Assembly (NCBI RefSeq): GCF_035920365.1
Contig: NZ_CP109150.1
Coordinates: 6,696,001-6,760,000, forward strand
Length of the DNA stretch: 64,000 nucleotides
Source of the DNA: Micromonospora sp. NBC_01740
GTDB lineage: Bacteria; Actinomycetota; Actinomycetes; Mycobacteriales; Micromonosporaceae
Reading direction: 5' to 3'
Position 1 is the stretch's first letter, and the number at the start of each line of letters is the position of its first letter. The position numbers and the translations under genes are program-made. Below the pieces are notes generated by a model. It searched no databases, was not told where the DNA came from, and was given only the letters and a program-made list of their open reading frames with translations. This document shows positions 25,620 through 34,381 of the stretch, in pieces.

Positions 25620-25985
25620 TCAGCTCTGCGTCTTGACCAGCGGGAACTCCAGCGAGCCCTCCGGGCAGAGGAAGGTCAGCACGTCCACCCGGTAGAGCCC
25701 CGCCTGGACGGCCGGGTCGGCCTCCATCACGCTGCGTACGTCGTCCACGGAGCCGGTGCGTGCCAGGCCGAAGCCGATCGGCGGGTCCGGTTCGCGGGCC
25801 GGGCCGTCCACCGAGCCGGCAACCAGGATGATCCCCCGCCGTTGCAGGGCCTGCATGTGCGCGAGGTGCTCGGCCTGCAACCGCTGCACCGTCTCCGCCG
25901 GCAGCGCCCGCCCGGCCGCGCCGGGATACAGCACGATGCACTCGTACGTGTCGAGCGCGAAGTCGACCTGCGGCACTCCCGTCAT
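25620..25985 (-). CDS. YCII-related domain protein
   Basis: A 121-residue cytoplasmic protein. It matches the YCII/DGPF ferredoxin-like fold: [40 protein letters not shown], then [20 protein letters not shown] and a final [10 protein letters not shown] strand. The middle [14 protein letters not shown] carries the conserved His region of the family. ATG at 25985 follows GGGAGGG at ideal spacing; longer frames have no ribosome site. Biochemical role unknown. Confidence 0.85.
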   Translation of the reverse strand: MTGVPQVDFALDTYECIVLYPGAAGRALPAETVQRLQAEHLAHMQALQRRGIILVAGSVDGPAREPDPPIGFGLARTGSVDDVRSVMEADPAVQAGLYRVDVLTFLCPEGSLEFPLVKTQS

Positions 25986-26331
25986 GGCGTTCCCTCCCGC
26001 GTCGCGCCGCACGCGGCGACGTGCGCTCGGTCGACCGGCGGGGCGTACGCCCGTGGTCGACGTCGAGCCGGCACGGCCCAGCGTCGCACGGGCAGCCGGC
26101 CGGCACGGGCGCTCCGGGCAACTTCGTCCCCCGCCCGGCCCGGTTGTGGCAACGTCGCGCCGTGTCGTGGCGGGCCCGGGGGCACCCGGGACGCGCCGGC
26201 CACGTCCGGCCCTACGGCGGGTGATCCCGGTCTCGATCCGCCCCGGTGGTGGTGTGGGCGACGATCGTCGGGAAAGCCTCTCGGTGGTGGGATCGACCGC
26301 CGGAGACGGACGACAGGATGGGAATCCACGC
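25986..26331. other. 346-bp divergent intergenic region
   Basis: It lies between the YCII-related gene (minus) and the aldo/keto reductase (plus), so it should hold both promoters. It has no clear repeat, hairpin with T-tract or supportable gene. The reductase side (about 26240-26331) is less GC-rich and is the more likely promoter area. Confidence 0.45.
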
Positions 26332-27204
26332 ATGACGAATGACGCCGGCAAGCAGCCCGCGAAGGCCTCGGGGACGTACCGGATCGGGGGCGACCTCCAG
26401 GTCGACCGGCTCGGCTACGGCGCGATGCAGCTCACCGGCCCCGGCGTGTGGGGCGACCCGAAGGACCCGGCCGAGGCCGTACGGGTGCTGCGCCGGGCGT
26501 ACGAGCTGGGGGTGACGTTCATCGACACGGCCGACTCCTACGGGCCGTTCGTCAGCGAGCTGCTCATCCGGGATGCCCTGCACCCGTACGCCGACGACCT
26601 GGTCATCGCGACCAAGGCCGGCCTGACCCGCTCCGGCCCGGGCGACTGGCGTCCGGTGGGGCGCCCGGAGTACCTGCGCCAGCAGTGCGAGCTGAGCCTG
26701 CGGCACCTCGGCCTGGAGGCCATCGGGCTCTACCAGCTGCACCGGATCGACCCGCAGGTGCCGCTCGCCGACCAGCTCGGGGAGCTGGCGCTGCTCAAGC
26801 AGGAGGGCAAGATCCGGCACATCGGCCTGTCCGAGGTGACCGTCGAGCAGATCGAGGCGGCCCGCGCCGTCACCCCGATCGTCTCGGTGCAGAACCTCTA
26901 CAACCTGGCGGACCGCAGCGCGGAGGCCGTCCTGGAGCACTGCGAGCGCCACGACCTCGCGTTCATCCCCTGGTTCCCGATCGCCACCGGCAACCTGGCC
27001 CGGCCGGGCGGCCCGCTGGACGCGATCAGCACCGGGCACGGCGCGACGCCCGCCCAGCTCGCGCTCGCCTGGCTGCTGCGCCGGTCACCGGTGATGCTGC
27101 CGATCCCGGGCACGTCGTCGGTGGCGCACCTGGAGGAGAACGTGGCCGCCGCCGAGGTGCAGCTGACCGACGACGAGTACGCGGCCCTCGCCAAGGCCGC
27201 CTGA
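26332..27204 (+). CDS. Aldo/keto reductase
   Basis: A 290-residue NADP(H)-dependent oxidoreductase with a TIM barrel. The catalytic tetrad is visible: Asp and Tyr in [14 protein letters not shown], Lys in [10 protein letters not shown], His in [10 protein letters not shown]. The C-terminal cofactor block is [23 protein letters not shown] at 26332 is used because upstream frames lack similarity to the family. It belongs to the branch with short N-terminus seen in actinobacteria; the physiological substrate is unknown. Confidence 0.93.
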   Translation: MTNDAGKQPAKASGTYRIGGDLQVDRLGYGAMQLTGPGVWGDPKDPAEAVRVLRRAYELGVTFIDTADSYGPFVSELLIRDALHPYADDLVIATKAGLTRSGPGDWRPVGRPEYLRQQCELSLRHLGLEAIGLYQLHRIDPQVPLADQLGELALLKQEGKIRHIGLSEVTVEQIEAARAVTPIVSVQNLYNLADRSAEAVLEHCERHDLAFIPWFPIATGNLARPGGPLDAISTGHGATPAQLALAWLLRRSPVMLPIPGTSSVAHLEENVAAAEVQLTDDEYAALAKAA

Positions 27205-27210
27205 CGCGGG

Positions 27211-27244
27211 GCGGGGCGGGCGGCGCACGGCCGCCCGTCCCCGC
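27211..27244. terminator. Probable bidirectional terminator hairpin
   Basis: GCGGGGCGGGCGGC (27211-27224) pairs with GCCGCCCG-T-CCCCGC (27230-27244, one bulged T) over a 5-nt loop. It sits between the convergent aldo/keto reductase and lipase genes, and overlaps neither coding region. Confidence 0.6.
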
Positions 27245-27247
27245 CCG

Positions 27248-28102
27248 CTACAGGGCGAGGCAGTTGGGGCGGATCGCCTCCCCGCGCAGCGCCTGCCGGA
27301 TCACCGTGTACGTGGTGCCGTCGAGCACCAGGCCGAGGTGCCCGACGACCCGCAGGGGGCACGCCGACTGGATCAGCACGTTGGTCGCTCCGTCGGCCAG
27401 TGTGGCGTTGTCGACGGGGCGCACCAGCTCGTCCTGGAGGGTGCGCACCGCCGTCCAGCGGACCGCGCCGGGGGTGTCGTCGCCCGCATTGAGGCCGGCG
27501 AGGAACGACGAGCCGATCGACATCTGCTGGCAGGCGACGATGCCGGCGCAGCTGCCCAGGCCGAGGAACTTCACGATGTTGGCCACGTACGTGCCGTACT
27601 GCGGGGTGCCGAGGCTGACGTAGCGGTCGACGCTGCTGGCCCCGCCCAGGCTCTTGATGAAGTACCGGGACACCAGGCCGCCCTCGGAGTGGGCGACGAC
27701 GTCGACCTTGGCCGCGCCGGTCGACGCGCGGACCTGCCCGACGAAGCTGCTGAACGCGCGGGCCGAGGTGGGGATGTCGCCGAGCCCGAGGTTGGGCAGC
27801 TGGTAGACCCAGACCCGGTACCCGTCGACGCGCAGCCGGGAGGCCAGCGGCCCGTAGGCGGAGGCGATGCCGCTGAGGCCACCGACGACGATGACGGGGT
27901 TACCTGCCGCGGCGGCGGCAATCTCGGCGGCGGTGCTGGTGACGCCGTCCCCAACGGCGGAGGCGGAGGCGGCCGGGTCGGTGGCGCTCCGGTCGGTGCT
28001 GGCCGCGGGCCGGTCGGGGGCCGCGACAGCGGCCGTGGCGGGGGCGGCGAGCACGGCGGCGATCATGACGGCGAGGGCGGGGACGATCTTTCGGAGCAGC
28101 AA
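27248..28102 (-). CDS. Secreted lipase/esterase of the alpha/beta-hydrolase fold
   Basis: A 284-residue exported hydrolase. The signal peptide (LLLRKIVPALAVMIAAVLAA) is followed by an Ala/Ser-rich stretch, then the hydrolase core: NPVIVVGGLSGIASAYGPLA (oxyanion region) and the nucleophile elbow VVAHSEGGLVSRYF (Ser about residue 139). Paired cysteines (SCAGIVAC and the C-terminal CPL..NCLAL) suggest disulfides, as in Streptomyces-type lipases of the LipA/EstA group. TTG at 28102 has a perfect GGAGGT site 6 nt away; the in-frame ATG at 28117 overlaps that site and lacks its own. Confidence 0.85.
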   Translation of the reverse strand: MLLRKIVPALAVMIAAVLAAPATAAVAAPDRPAASTDRSATDPAASASAVGDGVTSTAAEIAAAAAGNPVIVVGGLSGIASAYGPLASRLRVDGYRVWVYQLPNLGLGDIPTSARAFSSFVGQVRASTGAAKVDVVAHSEGGLVSRYFIKSLGGASSVDRYVSLGTPQYGTYVANIVKFLGLGSCAGIVACQQMSIGSSFLAGLNAGDDTPGAVRWTAVRTLQDELVRPVDNATLADGATNVLIQSACPLRVVGHLGLVLDGTTYTVIRQALRGEAIRPNCLAL

Positions 28103-28332
28103 AGCTGCACCTCCCATGGAGGAACCCGGTGCAACCGGGCGGGACGGGGGTGGGGGTGGTTCCGATCGATCGTGGAGACGATGATGATGGCCGTAATCCA
28201 CCATCGTCAATAACAAGTTACGGCCCGGTAACCCCTTGTCGCGCCGGGAGCACAAACCGGCAATCCCGGCGCCGTCCGTCCACGGCGGACGGTGCCCCAC
28301 GTCGGGCCGAGCGCGGTGGCATGCTGTGACCC

Positions 28333-29685
28333 GTGCGCCCGACACCGCCCCGTGAAGAGCCGCTGCGGGTGATGCCGTGGTGGCTGGTGCTCGTCGGGCT
28401 GCTCCTCGCCGCGCTGCTCGGCTGGCTGGTGCTCGACTGGCTGCTCGGCGAGGCCGACCGCGCCGCCCAGCCGGACACCCGCGCGACGCTGCGCATCGAC
28501 GCCATCCGCACCGGGCTGACCGTGGTCGCCGGCACCGGCGGCGGGCTCGCCCTGCTGCTGGCCGCCCGGCGACAGTGGATCGGCGAACGCGCCCAGCGGC
28601 ACCAGGAGACCGTCGCCGCGCAGGACCAGGCGCACCGGGAACGGGTGCAGGCGCACGCGGAGGCGGTCGCCGAGGCCGGGCAGCACCACCAGGAGCGGCA
28701 TGCCGAGGCGGCCGAGCACGACGCCGCCGAGCGCCGGCTGACCGAGCTGTACACGAGCGCCGTCGCACTGCTCGGCAACGACAACGCGGCCGTACGCCTG
28801 GGCGGCCTGCACGCCCTGGAGCGGCTCGGGCAGGACAATCCCGCCCAGCGGGAGACGATCGTGGCGGTGCTCTGCGCGTACCTGCGGATGCCGGCGCCGG
28901 AGGACGACGCGCGCGAGGCGGAGGTGCGCCGCACCGCCCAGCGGGTCCTGACCCGGCACCTGCGCGCGGACGACGACGCCTACTGGCCCGGGGTCAGGCT
29001 GGACCTGACCGGCGCCCGGCTCGACGGGTTCGACGCGACCGGCTGCACCCTGGACGACGCGGACCTCACCGGCGCGGTCTGCGCCGGCACCACCAGCCTG
29101 GTCGGCGCGACCGTACGCGGGCGGCTCTCCCTCGGCGCGACCTTCGCGGACCTGGCCTGCGACGACCTGCGCGGCGACGCCGAGATCGTCCTCGACCGCG
29201 CCCGGATCGCCGGCCGGGTCAGCTTCGACGGCGCCGACCTCGCCGGCGGGCTGTCGTGCCGGCACGCCACCGTCGCCCGGGCCTCCTTCCGGGGCGTCAC
29301 CTTCCACCGGACGGCGAGCTTCGACGCGTCCCGATTCACGGACAGCGCGACCTTCCGCGAGGCGGTCTTCCTGAGCGGGGTCTCGATGGACCACGCCACC
29401 TTCACCGGCTACGCCGGGTTCCGGCAGACCCGCTTCGCGGACCTGGCCCTGTTCCGGTGGACCGAGTTCGGTGACCAGACCTGGTTCGAGCGGACCCGCT
29501 TCGAGGGAGCGGCGAACTTCGGTCGGGCCCGCTTCCACGGCCCGGTGACCTTCGACGGGGCGACGTTCGCCCGCCGTCCCCTGGTGGACCAGGCGCGGGC
29601 GACGGCCGCCGGCTCGCACGTCTGGCCCGAGGGCACGACCGTCGCCCCGCTGGACGATGACTGGCTGCTGCTCACGGACTCCTGA
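28333..29685 (+). CDS. Membrane-anchored pentapeptide-repeat protein
   Basis: A 450-residue protein of unknown function. There are two N-terminal membrane helices (PWWLVLVGLLLAALLGWLVL; LTVVAGTGGGLALLLAAR), then a charged Gln/His/Glu/Ala-rich coiled-coil segment (about 90-150). A block RRLTELYTSAVALLGNDNAA / VRLGGLHALERLGQDNP is common in such actinobacterial proteins. The C-terminal half has pentapeptide repeats of the A(D/N)LxG type (LTGARLDGFDATGCTLDDAD, later F-type ATFREAVF, TRFADLALF), giving a right-handed beta-helix. GTG at 28333. It faces the lipase divergently. Confidence 0.88.
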   Translation: MRPTPPREEPLRVMPWWLVLVGLLLAALLGWLVLDWLLGEADRAAQPDTRATLRIDAIRTGLTVVAGTGGGLALLLAARRQWIGERAQRHQETVAAQDQAHRERVQAHAEAVAEAGQHHQERHAEAAEHDAAERRLTELYTSAVALLGNDNAAVRLGGLHALERLGQDNPAQRETIVAVLCAYLRMPAPEDDAREAEVRRTAQRVLTRHLRADDDAYWPGVRLDLTGARLDGFDATGCTLDDADLTGAVCAGTTSLVGATVRGRLSLGATFADLACDDLRGDAEIVLDRARIAGRVSFDGADLAGGLSCRHATVARASFRGVTFHRTASFDASRFTDSATFREAVFLSGVSMDHATFTGYAGFRQTRFADLALFRWTEFGDQTWFERTRFEGAANFGRARFHGPVTFDGATFARRPLVDQARATAAGSHVWPEGTTVAPLDDDWLLLTDS

Positions 29686-29737
29686 CCGTCCCGGCGCGGG
29701 GCCCTCGCCGTCGCGGCGCGACCGCTAGGCTGGGCCG

Positions 29738-30166
29738 ATGGGGGAAACCATTCAGGACAGTCCGGTGGAGTGGGTGGCCAGCCACGTGCAGCGCTACCTG
29801 GAGACCGACGGCGCCGACGGCGGAAAATTCCACGGCTACGACAGCCTGCTGCTCACCACCCGGGGGCGCCGGTCCGGCACGCTGCGGCGCACCGCGCTCA
29901 TCTACGGCCGCGACGGCGACCGCTACCTGCTGGTGGCGTCGAACGGCGGCGCGGCGCGGCACCCGTACTGGTACCTCAACCTGTGCGCCGACCCGAAGGT
30001 GGAGGTGCAGGTCGGGGCCGAGAAGTTCCGGGGCACGGCGCGTACCGCCACCGCCGAGGAGCGGCCCCGGCTGTGGCAGGTCATGACCGAGGTCTTCCCG
30101 ACGTACGCCCGCTACCAGAAGGAGACCGAGCGGGAGATCCCGGTGGTCGTCGTCGAACGGGCCTAA
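29738..30166 (+). CDS. Nitroreductase/deazaflavin (F420)-dependent family protein
   Basis: A 142-residue split-barrel protein of the family that includes mycobacterial Ddn. Hallmarks are LLLTTRGRRSGTLRRTALIY and RYLLVASNGGAARHPYWYLN, then LCADPKVEVQVGAEKF. F420 is the expected cofactor in this family, and Micromonosporaceae make F420; the substrate is unknown. ATG at 29738 gives the usual family length. It lies 52 bp after the pentapeptide gene on the same strand. Confidence 0.9.
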   Translation: MGETIQDSPVEWVASHVQRYLETDGADGGKFHGYDSLLLTTRGRRSGTLRRTALIYGRDGDRYLLVASNGGAARHPYWYLNLCADPKVEVQVGAEKFRGTARTATAEERPRLWQVMTEVFPTYARYQKETEREIPVVVVERA

Positions 30167-30218
30167 TCGGCACCGGCCCGGCGCGCAGCTACGGCGGAGG
30201 CCCAGGTGATCCACGGCC

Positions 30219-30224
30219 TATAAT
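30219..30224 (+). promoter_or_regulatory. Consensus -10 box upstream of the small membrane protein
   Basis: TATAAT, a perfect -10 hexamer, lies 33 nt before the ATG at 30257. A purine-rich ribosome site (GGGGAGG) lies in between. No good -35 hexamer is seen 17 bp upstream. Confidence 0.5.
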
Positions 30225-30256
30225 GCTGCCCGTACCGCACGGACGGGGAGGGCGTC

Positions 30257-30748
30257 ATGTCCACGGCTGAGCAGAACTCCAGGCTCCCGCTGTTCGCGAT
30301 CGACGTTGGCATGCTCGTGGCCACCCTGCTCACCCTCGCCGGATATCTGATGCCCTGGTTCCGGCCGAGCAGCCGCGCCATCTGGTCCTTCTCCGGCTGG
30401 GCCTATGCGTCACTCAGCGACGGGGGTGGCTGGACCCTGCTCACCTTCGGTTGGCTGCTGCTGGCCGCCATGGCCGCGCTGTGGGCACGGCGCAGCGTGG
30501 TGGCGGCGATGACCGGGATGGTCGCTGCCGTGGGCACCCTGGTCACCGCTCTGTCGGTGGTGGCGGCGAGCTTCGCGGTGATCGGCGAACAGAGCTCGCT
30601 GGACCTGATGGCGCGACTGCCGTTCGACATCGGGCTGACGGTCCTGGCCATCGGCCTCGGGCTGCTCCTGGCCACCTCCTGCCGGGCGATCGTCCGGTGC
30701 CACCTGTTGAATGTCGCCGAGGACGCCTCCCCCGCTTCCCCGCTCTGA
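30257..30748 (+). CDS. Small four-helix membrane protein of unknown function
   Basis: A 163-residue protein with four hydrophobic segments: FAIDVGMLVATLLTLAGYLM, LLTFGWLLLAAMAALWA, VVAAMTGMVAAVGTLVTALS and IGLTVLAIGLGLLLATSC. The first loop (FRPSSRAIWSFSGWAYASLS) is the only sizeable extracytoplasmic part. I do not recognise a family. It has its own promoter and ribosome site and is convergent with the DUF397 gene. Confidence 0.75.
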   Translation: MSTAEQNSRLPLFAIDVGMLVATLLTLAGYLMPWFRPSSRAIWSFSGWAYASLSDGGGWTLLTFGWLLLAAMAALWARRSVVAAMTGMVAAVGTLVTALSVVAASFAVIGEQSSLDLMARLPFDIGLTVLAIGLGLLLATSCRAIVRCHLLNVAEDASPASPL

Positions 30749-30819
30749 GGAACCTCAGTTCGCATCGGGGTTGCAGCGGCCGGGATCGCCAGTGAGGGCG
30801 ACGAACTCCCGGCGGGTTG

Positions 30820-31014
30820 TCAGGCGCGGTCGGTGAGCTGGGCGACGAAAACCCGCCAGGCGGTCGGGGTGAAGACCAGCGCGGGACCAGCCGGGTCCTT
30901 CGAATCCCGTACGCCGACGACGCCGGGCAGATTGTCGGCAACCTCGACGCACACGCCGCCATTGGTGGACGAGCGAGACGACTTGCGCCACCGCGCGCCG
31001 GTCAGACTGTCCAT
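30820..31014 (-). CDS. DUF397 domain protein
   Basis: A 64-residue protein with the DUF397 pattern WRKSSRSSTNGGVCVEVADN, VGVRDSKDP and LVFTPTAWRVFVAQL. In Streptomyces such proteins are encoded next to WhiJ-like HTH regulators and act as small partner or antagonist proteins in developmental control. ATG at 31014 overlaps the 3' end of the HTH gene by 13 nt, a typical coupled pair. A further in-frame start upstream is ignored because it lies inside the HTH gene. Confidence 0.92.
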   Translation of the reverse strand: MDSLTGARWRKSSRSSTNGGVCVEVADNLPGVVGVRDSKDPAGPALVFTPTAWRVFVAQLTDRA

Positions 31015-31811
31015 GTCTTCGCCGCTTCCTTGAGCACGTCGATCGATTGCCTCAGCGGGAGGGCTTCGCCGTGGACAGCGTCCCACGCCAGCCCCAACCG
31101 AGCAATCGCGTCAGGCTGCCCGGTGGTCTGTGACTCCAACTGATGGTCTACGCAGCCCGCACGCGAGCCGTCGGGCAGGTCGGCCAGGATGAACGTTCCG
31201 GCCAGTCCTGTATAGACGCCAGCGGACAGCGGCACGACCTGCAACTGGACATGCGGCTGCTCGGCGCAGGTCAGCAGGTGCTCGAGCTGCTCGGCCATCA
31301 CGTCGGGACCGCCGAACTCCCGCCGGACGACCATCTCGTCGAGCACCACGAAGAGCTGTGGGCTCGGCAGGCGGGCGAGCACAGCCTGCCGTTCCATCCG
31401 CGCCGCGACCCGCTGGCCCAACTCGGCAACCGGCGTCCGTGCCGCTCGGAAGGTCGCTCGCGCGTACGCCTCGGTCTGGAGAAGTCCCGGCACGAACGCG
31501 TGCTCGTACCAGCGTAGGGCGGTCGCCTCCCGCTCGATCTGTATCCACTCGCGCAGCCAGACCGGCGCGCCGTCGCCCTTGACCAGCTCGTTCCAGAGCG
31601 TCGCGAAGTATCCGCCGGTGTCCAGCGCCCCGTCGACGGCGGTCAGGTAGGGCAGGGTGGGTGGCTTCGTCCCGGTCTCGATCGCGCTCACCTGGGAGTC
31701 CGAGCAGAAGACCAGCTCACCGAGCTGCGCCTGGGTCAACCCGGCGGCCGACCGGCGTCGCCTCAGCTCACGAAGCAGGTACTCCGACGGCGAGATTCCC
31801 ACGGCTTCCAC
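31002..31811 (-). CDS. XRE-type HTH regulator with DUF5753 domain (WhiJ-like)
   Basis: A 269-residue regulator. N-terminal XRE HTH (about residues 10-70): LLRELRRRRSAAGLTQAQLG and FCSDSQVSAIETGTKPPT. The C-terminal DUF5753 domain includes WYEHAFVPGLLQTEAYARAT, VLDEMVVRREFGGPDVMAEQ and TFILADLPDGSRAGCVDHQL. It forms a coupled pair with DUF397 downstream. GTG at 31811 is a best choice; a second GTG at 31802 is nearly as good. Divergent from two small genes at 32034 and 32408. Confidence 0.92.
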   Translation of the reverse strand: MEAVGISPSEYLLRELRRRRSAAGLTQAQLGELVFCSDSQVSAIETGTKPPTLPYLTAVDGALDTGGYFATLWNELVKGDGAPVWLREWIQIEREATALRWYEHAFVPGLLQTEAYARATFRAARTPVAELGQRVAARMERQAVLARLPSPQLFVVLDEMVVRREFGGPDVMAEQLEHLLTCAEQPHVQLQVVPLSAGVYTGLAGTFILADLPDGSRAGCVDHQLESQTTGQPDAIARLGLAWDAVHGEALPLRQSIDVLKEAAKTWTV

Positions 31812-32033
31812 ACCCTTCCACGAATCTCCACACCGTTCTCCCCCGGCCCGAAACCGCACGCTACGTTCCGCGATCACGCGGTGACTGTTCCGAGCCTAGG
31901 GGGCGTTCGTCCAGGGTGGAAGGAGGACGGCGCGCCCGGCGGAATCGGCCCCCTCAGGACTCGGCGGGCGCACACGTCGCAGGGGCCCTGCCGAGCGCGC
32001 GTCCCGATTCCGACACCGATGGAGGGAGGCCCC

Positions 32034-32411
32034 GTGCCCGTGCCGAGGCCCGCGAATGCCGTACCGGCGTCGCGCTGGGCGACGCGCCCCGCCGCCGCGA
32101 CGGCCAGCACCCGCGAGGACGGGACGCCTCGGGTCAGCCCTGGCGTGTACCTGCTGACGCGCGAGGCGTCGCCGCAGTTCGCGAAGCCGATCACGGTACG
32201 GGTGATCCGCGAGCGAACCGACCTCGTCACCTACCACGGCTGGGCGTGGGTCGAGGTGTACCAGCTCGACGCGCGCGGCCAGGCGATTGACCGCCGCGAG
32301 TTGTACGTGCGACCCGACGGGATGCGTCCCACGCAGGCGCCCTCGGCCGCGCGTTCACCCTCGGCGCAGCGGCGCGCTCCGGCCCGGCGGAGCGCGGGGA
32401 CCAGCCGGTGA
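32034..32411 (+). CDS. Conserved-looking hypothetical protein
   Basis: A 125-residue protein I cannot assign. A Pro/Ala-rich N-terminus and a basic C-terminal tail (rich in Arg, Ser, Pro) flank a structured middle: VSPGVYLLTREASPQFAKPI, TVRVIRERTDLVTYHGWAWV and EVYQLDARGQAIDRRELYVR, which looks like a small beta-sheet domain. GTG at 32034 has GGGAGG upstream. It overlaps the next gene as GTGA, and both are divergent from the HTH/DUF397 pair, so shared control is likely. Confidence 0.7.
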   Translation: MPVPRPANAVPASRWATRPAAATASTREDGTPRVSPGVYLLTREASPQFAKPITVRVIRERTDLVTYHGWAWVEVYQLDARGQAIDRRELYVRPDGMRPTQAPSAARSPSAQRRAPARRSAGTSR

Positions 32412-32665
32412 ACACGCCCGTCCGCGACCACGTCCCGTCCCGCCCGACGTGGCGCTGCCGGGCCTGCGGGATCGCCTGGCCCTGTTCCCCGGCGAAGCTG
32501 CTTCTCCTCGCGAAGTACCGGGGCGACATGCCGGGGCTCATGGTCCACCTCGTGACGCTGCGCGAAGAAGCCGCCGCCGACCAGCTCGCGCAGCACTACC
32601 CCGGCGCGCAGTCGGCGGACCTGCACGGGCGCTTCACGGACTGGGTGCCGGCCCGCTCCCGCTGA
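32408..32665 (+). CDS. Small hypothetical protein with a CxxC motif
   Basis: An 85-residue protein. The N-terminus has WRCRACGIAWPCSPAKLLLL, a Cys-x2-Cys-x5-Cys arrangement that could bind zinc, followed by an amphipathic helix region (LVTLREEAAADQLAQHY). GTG at 32408 overlaps the preceding stop as GTGA, so it is coupled to the gene at 32034. I do not recognise the family. Confidence 0.7.
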   Translation: MNTPVRDHVPSRPTWRCRACGIAWPCSPAKLLLLAKYRGDMPGLMVHLVTLREEAAADQLAQHYPGAQSADLHGRFTDWVPARSR

Positions 32666-32710
32666 CCGCCGCGGGTCACCTACGCGGCGCGACAGCTTCC
32701 GGGATCTGCT

Positions 32711-32778
32711 GGTTCTGCCTATCCGACGCCGTCGGACCCGCACTGTCGGTCCGACTCGTTAGGCTCTCAGGCAGAACC
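32711..32778. promoter_or_regulatory. Nested inverted repeats in front of the SocA/Panacea gene
   Basis: An outer pair, GGTTCTGCCT (32711-32720) and AGGCAGAACC (32769-32778), encloses an inner pair, GTCGGACC (32731-32738) and GGTCCGAC (32748-32755). The outer right arm ends 20 nt before the start codon at 32798. The location fits an operator for autoregulation or an mRNA structure near the ribosome site. Confidence 0.55.
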
Positions 32779-32797
32779 TGCAGAGAGGGTGCCATCG

Positions 32798-33394
32798 GTG
32801 GCAACGGCGCATGACGTCGCAGCGGCGGTGCTGGGCGACCTCGGGGCCATGACGGCGATGAAGCTGGAGAAGCTCGTCTACTACTGCCAGGGATGGCACC
32901 TGGCGCGGACGGGCCACCCGCTTTTCCAGGAGCCGATCGAGGCATGGCGCGAAGGCCCGGTGGTCCCGCACCTCTACCGCCATCATCGCGGTCAACTGAC
33001 CGTCACCGAGTGGCCGCTCGGCGAAGCATCCCGCCTGGCACCCGCCCAGGTCGACACGGTTCACTGGGTGACCGAGGCGTACGGCCGATTCTCCGCCGCT
33101 GAACTGTCGACGATGACGCACAACGAGCTTCCGTGGCGTGTCGCGCGTGGCGCGTTGCCCGAGTCCGCCCCCTCCACCGAGCAGGTCGACGTCGACCTCA
33201 TGAGGGCGTACTACGCCCGGCAGGTGGCGAGCGTCGAGACAGCCGTGGTCCTCGCCTCCGCCAACGCCGCCCTCGAAGGAGCGGAGTTCGACGAGGACTG
33301 GCAGGACAGGCTTCGAGATGTCGCGTCCGGCGTCATCAGTGCCGACGATCTGATCGCTCAGGAGATCGCCCGGATCAGCAGTGAGCAGCGCTGA
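32798..33394 (+). CDS. SocA/Panacea (DUF4065) antitoxin-like protein
   Basis: A 198-residue protein with the Panacea core MTAMKLEKLVYYCQGWHLAR, HPLFQEPIEAWREGPVVPHL, the RYHHRG-like YRHHRGQL and VTEAYGRFSAAELSTMTHNE / LPWRVAR. Panacea domains are found in SocA and as antitoxins that neutralise diverse toxins, sometimes in prophages. GTG at 32798 with GAGAGGG 8 nt upstream is chosen over GTG at 32789. No toxin is evident beside it: upstream are small unassigned genes, downstream is convergent. The C-terminal 60 residues (VETAVVLASANAALEG...) are an added helical region. Confidence 0.85.
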   Translation: MATAHDVAAAVLGDLGAMTAMKLEKLVYYCQGWHLARTGHPLFQEPIEAWREGPVVPHLYRHHRGQLTVTEWPLGEASRLAPAQVDTVHWVTEAYGRFSAAELSTMTHNELPWRVARGALPESAPSTEQVDVDLMRAYYARQVASVETAVVLASANAALEGAEFDEDWQDRLRDVASGVISADDLIAQEIARISSEQR

Positions 33395-33444
33395 TCCACT
33401 GCTGCCAACTCAGAGCTGCTGAACCGGTCCCGCCGTGCTCGCGG

Positions 33445-34377
33445 TCAGCGCATCACGCGGAACAGCAGCAGGAAGGCCACGTAGGCGACCGGCACGGCCG
33501 CGAAGCAGATCAGGAAGCCCAGGTGCACGTAGCGGGGCGGCGTGCCGGCGACCATGGCCGGTCGCCCCCATCGGCCGAGCACCAGGTAGCCGGCGAAGAA
33601 GGAGAGCGCGGGCAGACCCGCGCAGATCCACGCGCCGAGGGTGAAACCGTCGACCAGGCCGACGCCGGAGGCGAGCACCATGATCATCATGAGGATCGCG
33701 CCCACGGCCGCGCAGCCCGCGTAGACGGTGACCGACCGGGCCACCGGCGACCAGCCGGGCAGCAGCGCCGGTCGCTGCGCGAGCAGCTCGGTCTGCTGCC
33801 CGTGCCGGTCGGACTCGTCCGCGTAGCGTCGGGCCAGCTCCAGCTCGACGGTCGGGTCGACCTCCGCCGGGCGCGGGGCCGGCACCCCGCCCGCCGCCGG
33901 GCTCGCGGCCGTCGGCAGCGCCAGCCTCGTCTCCCCCACCCCGACCTGGGGGTGCGCCCCGACGCCCGGCCGCCCCGGCGCGCCGGCTGCGCTGGCGGGC
34001 TCCCCCTCCCCCGGCCCGACGCCGGCGAACGGGGCGCCACCTCGACCACCGTCGCCGGCCGAGGTGCCGGGCGCACCGGCGCCGGGAACGGCAGGGAACG
34101 TGGGTGCGGAATCGGGGACGCCGGCGGGCGGCCCTGCGCCGGGGACGGTGGAGGGCGTGGGTGCGGCGCCGGTGGGCACGCTGGACGCCGGGATGCCGAT
34201 GGCCTGGCCGAGCTGGTCGAGGCGCTGCCCCTGGGCGGTGAGCCGGTGCTGGAGGTAGTCCGCGGCGGCGTGCAGGTTGCGGCGCCGGTCGGCGTCGGCG
34301 GCGGCACCGCGCTCGCCGGCCTGTCGCCGCTCGGCGAGTTGCCGGGCGAGCGCCGCGTACTCCTCGAAGGTGGACAC
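33445..34377 (-). CDS. Membrane protein partner of the FtsK-like ATPase
   Basis: A 310-residue protein. The N-terminal 60 residues are a charged helical region (FEEYAALARQLAERRQAGER, AAADYLQHRL). A Pro/Gly/Ala-rich linker (about 65-170) follows, then an Asp/Glu-rich segment (VDPTVELELARRYADESDRH), then three to four membrane helices (AVGAILMMIMVLASGVGLV; LGAWICAGLPALSFFAGYLV; HLGFLICFAAVPVAYVAFLL). GTG at 34377 is 4 nt after the ATPase stop, so it is co-translated. It probably tethers the soluble ATPase to the membrane. Family unknown. Confidence 0.8.
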   Translation of the reverse strand: MSTFEEYAALARQLAERRQAGERGAAADADRRRNLHAAADYLQHRLTAQGQRLDQLGQAIGIPASSVPTGAAPTPSTVPGAGPPAGVPDSAPTFPAVPGAGAPGTSAGDGGRGGAPFAGVGPGEGEPASAAGAPGRPGVGAHPQVGVGETRLALPTAASPAAGGVPAPRPAEVDPTVELELARRYADESDRHGQQTELLAQRPALLPGWSPVARSVTVYAGCAAVGAILMMIMVLASGVGLVDGFTLGAWICAGLPALSFFAGYLVLGRWGRPAMVAGTPPRYVHLGFLICFAAVPVAYVAFLLLFRVMR

Positions 34378-34381
34378 CGCC

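Noticed and set aside
28333..29685. Pentapeptide protein as a quinolone-resistance (Qnr/MfpA) protein
   Set aside because: It has membrane helices and a coiled coil, and only part of the protein is regular pentapeptides; gyrase mimicry is not supported.
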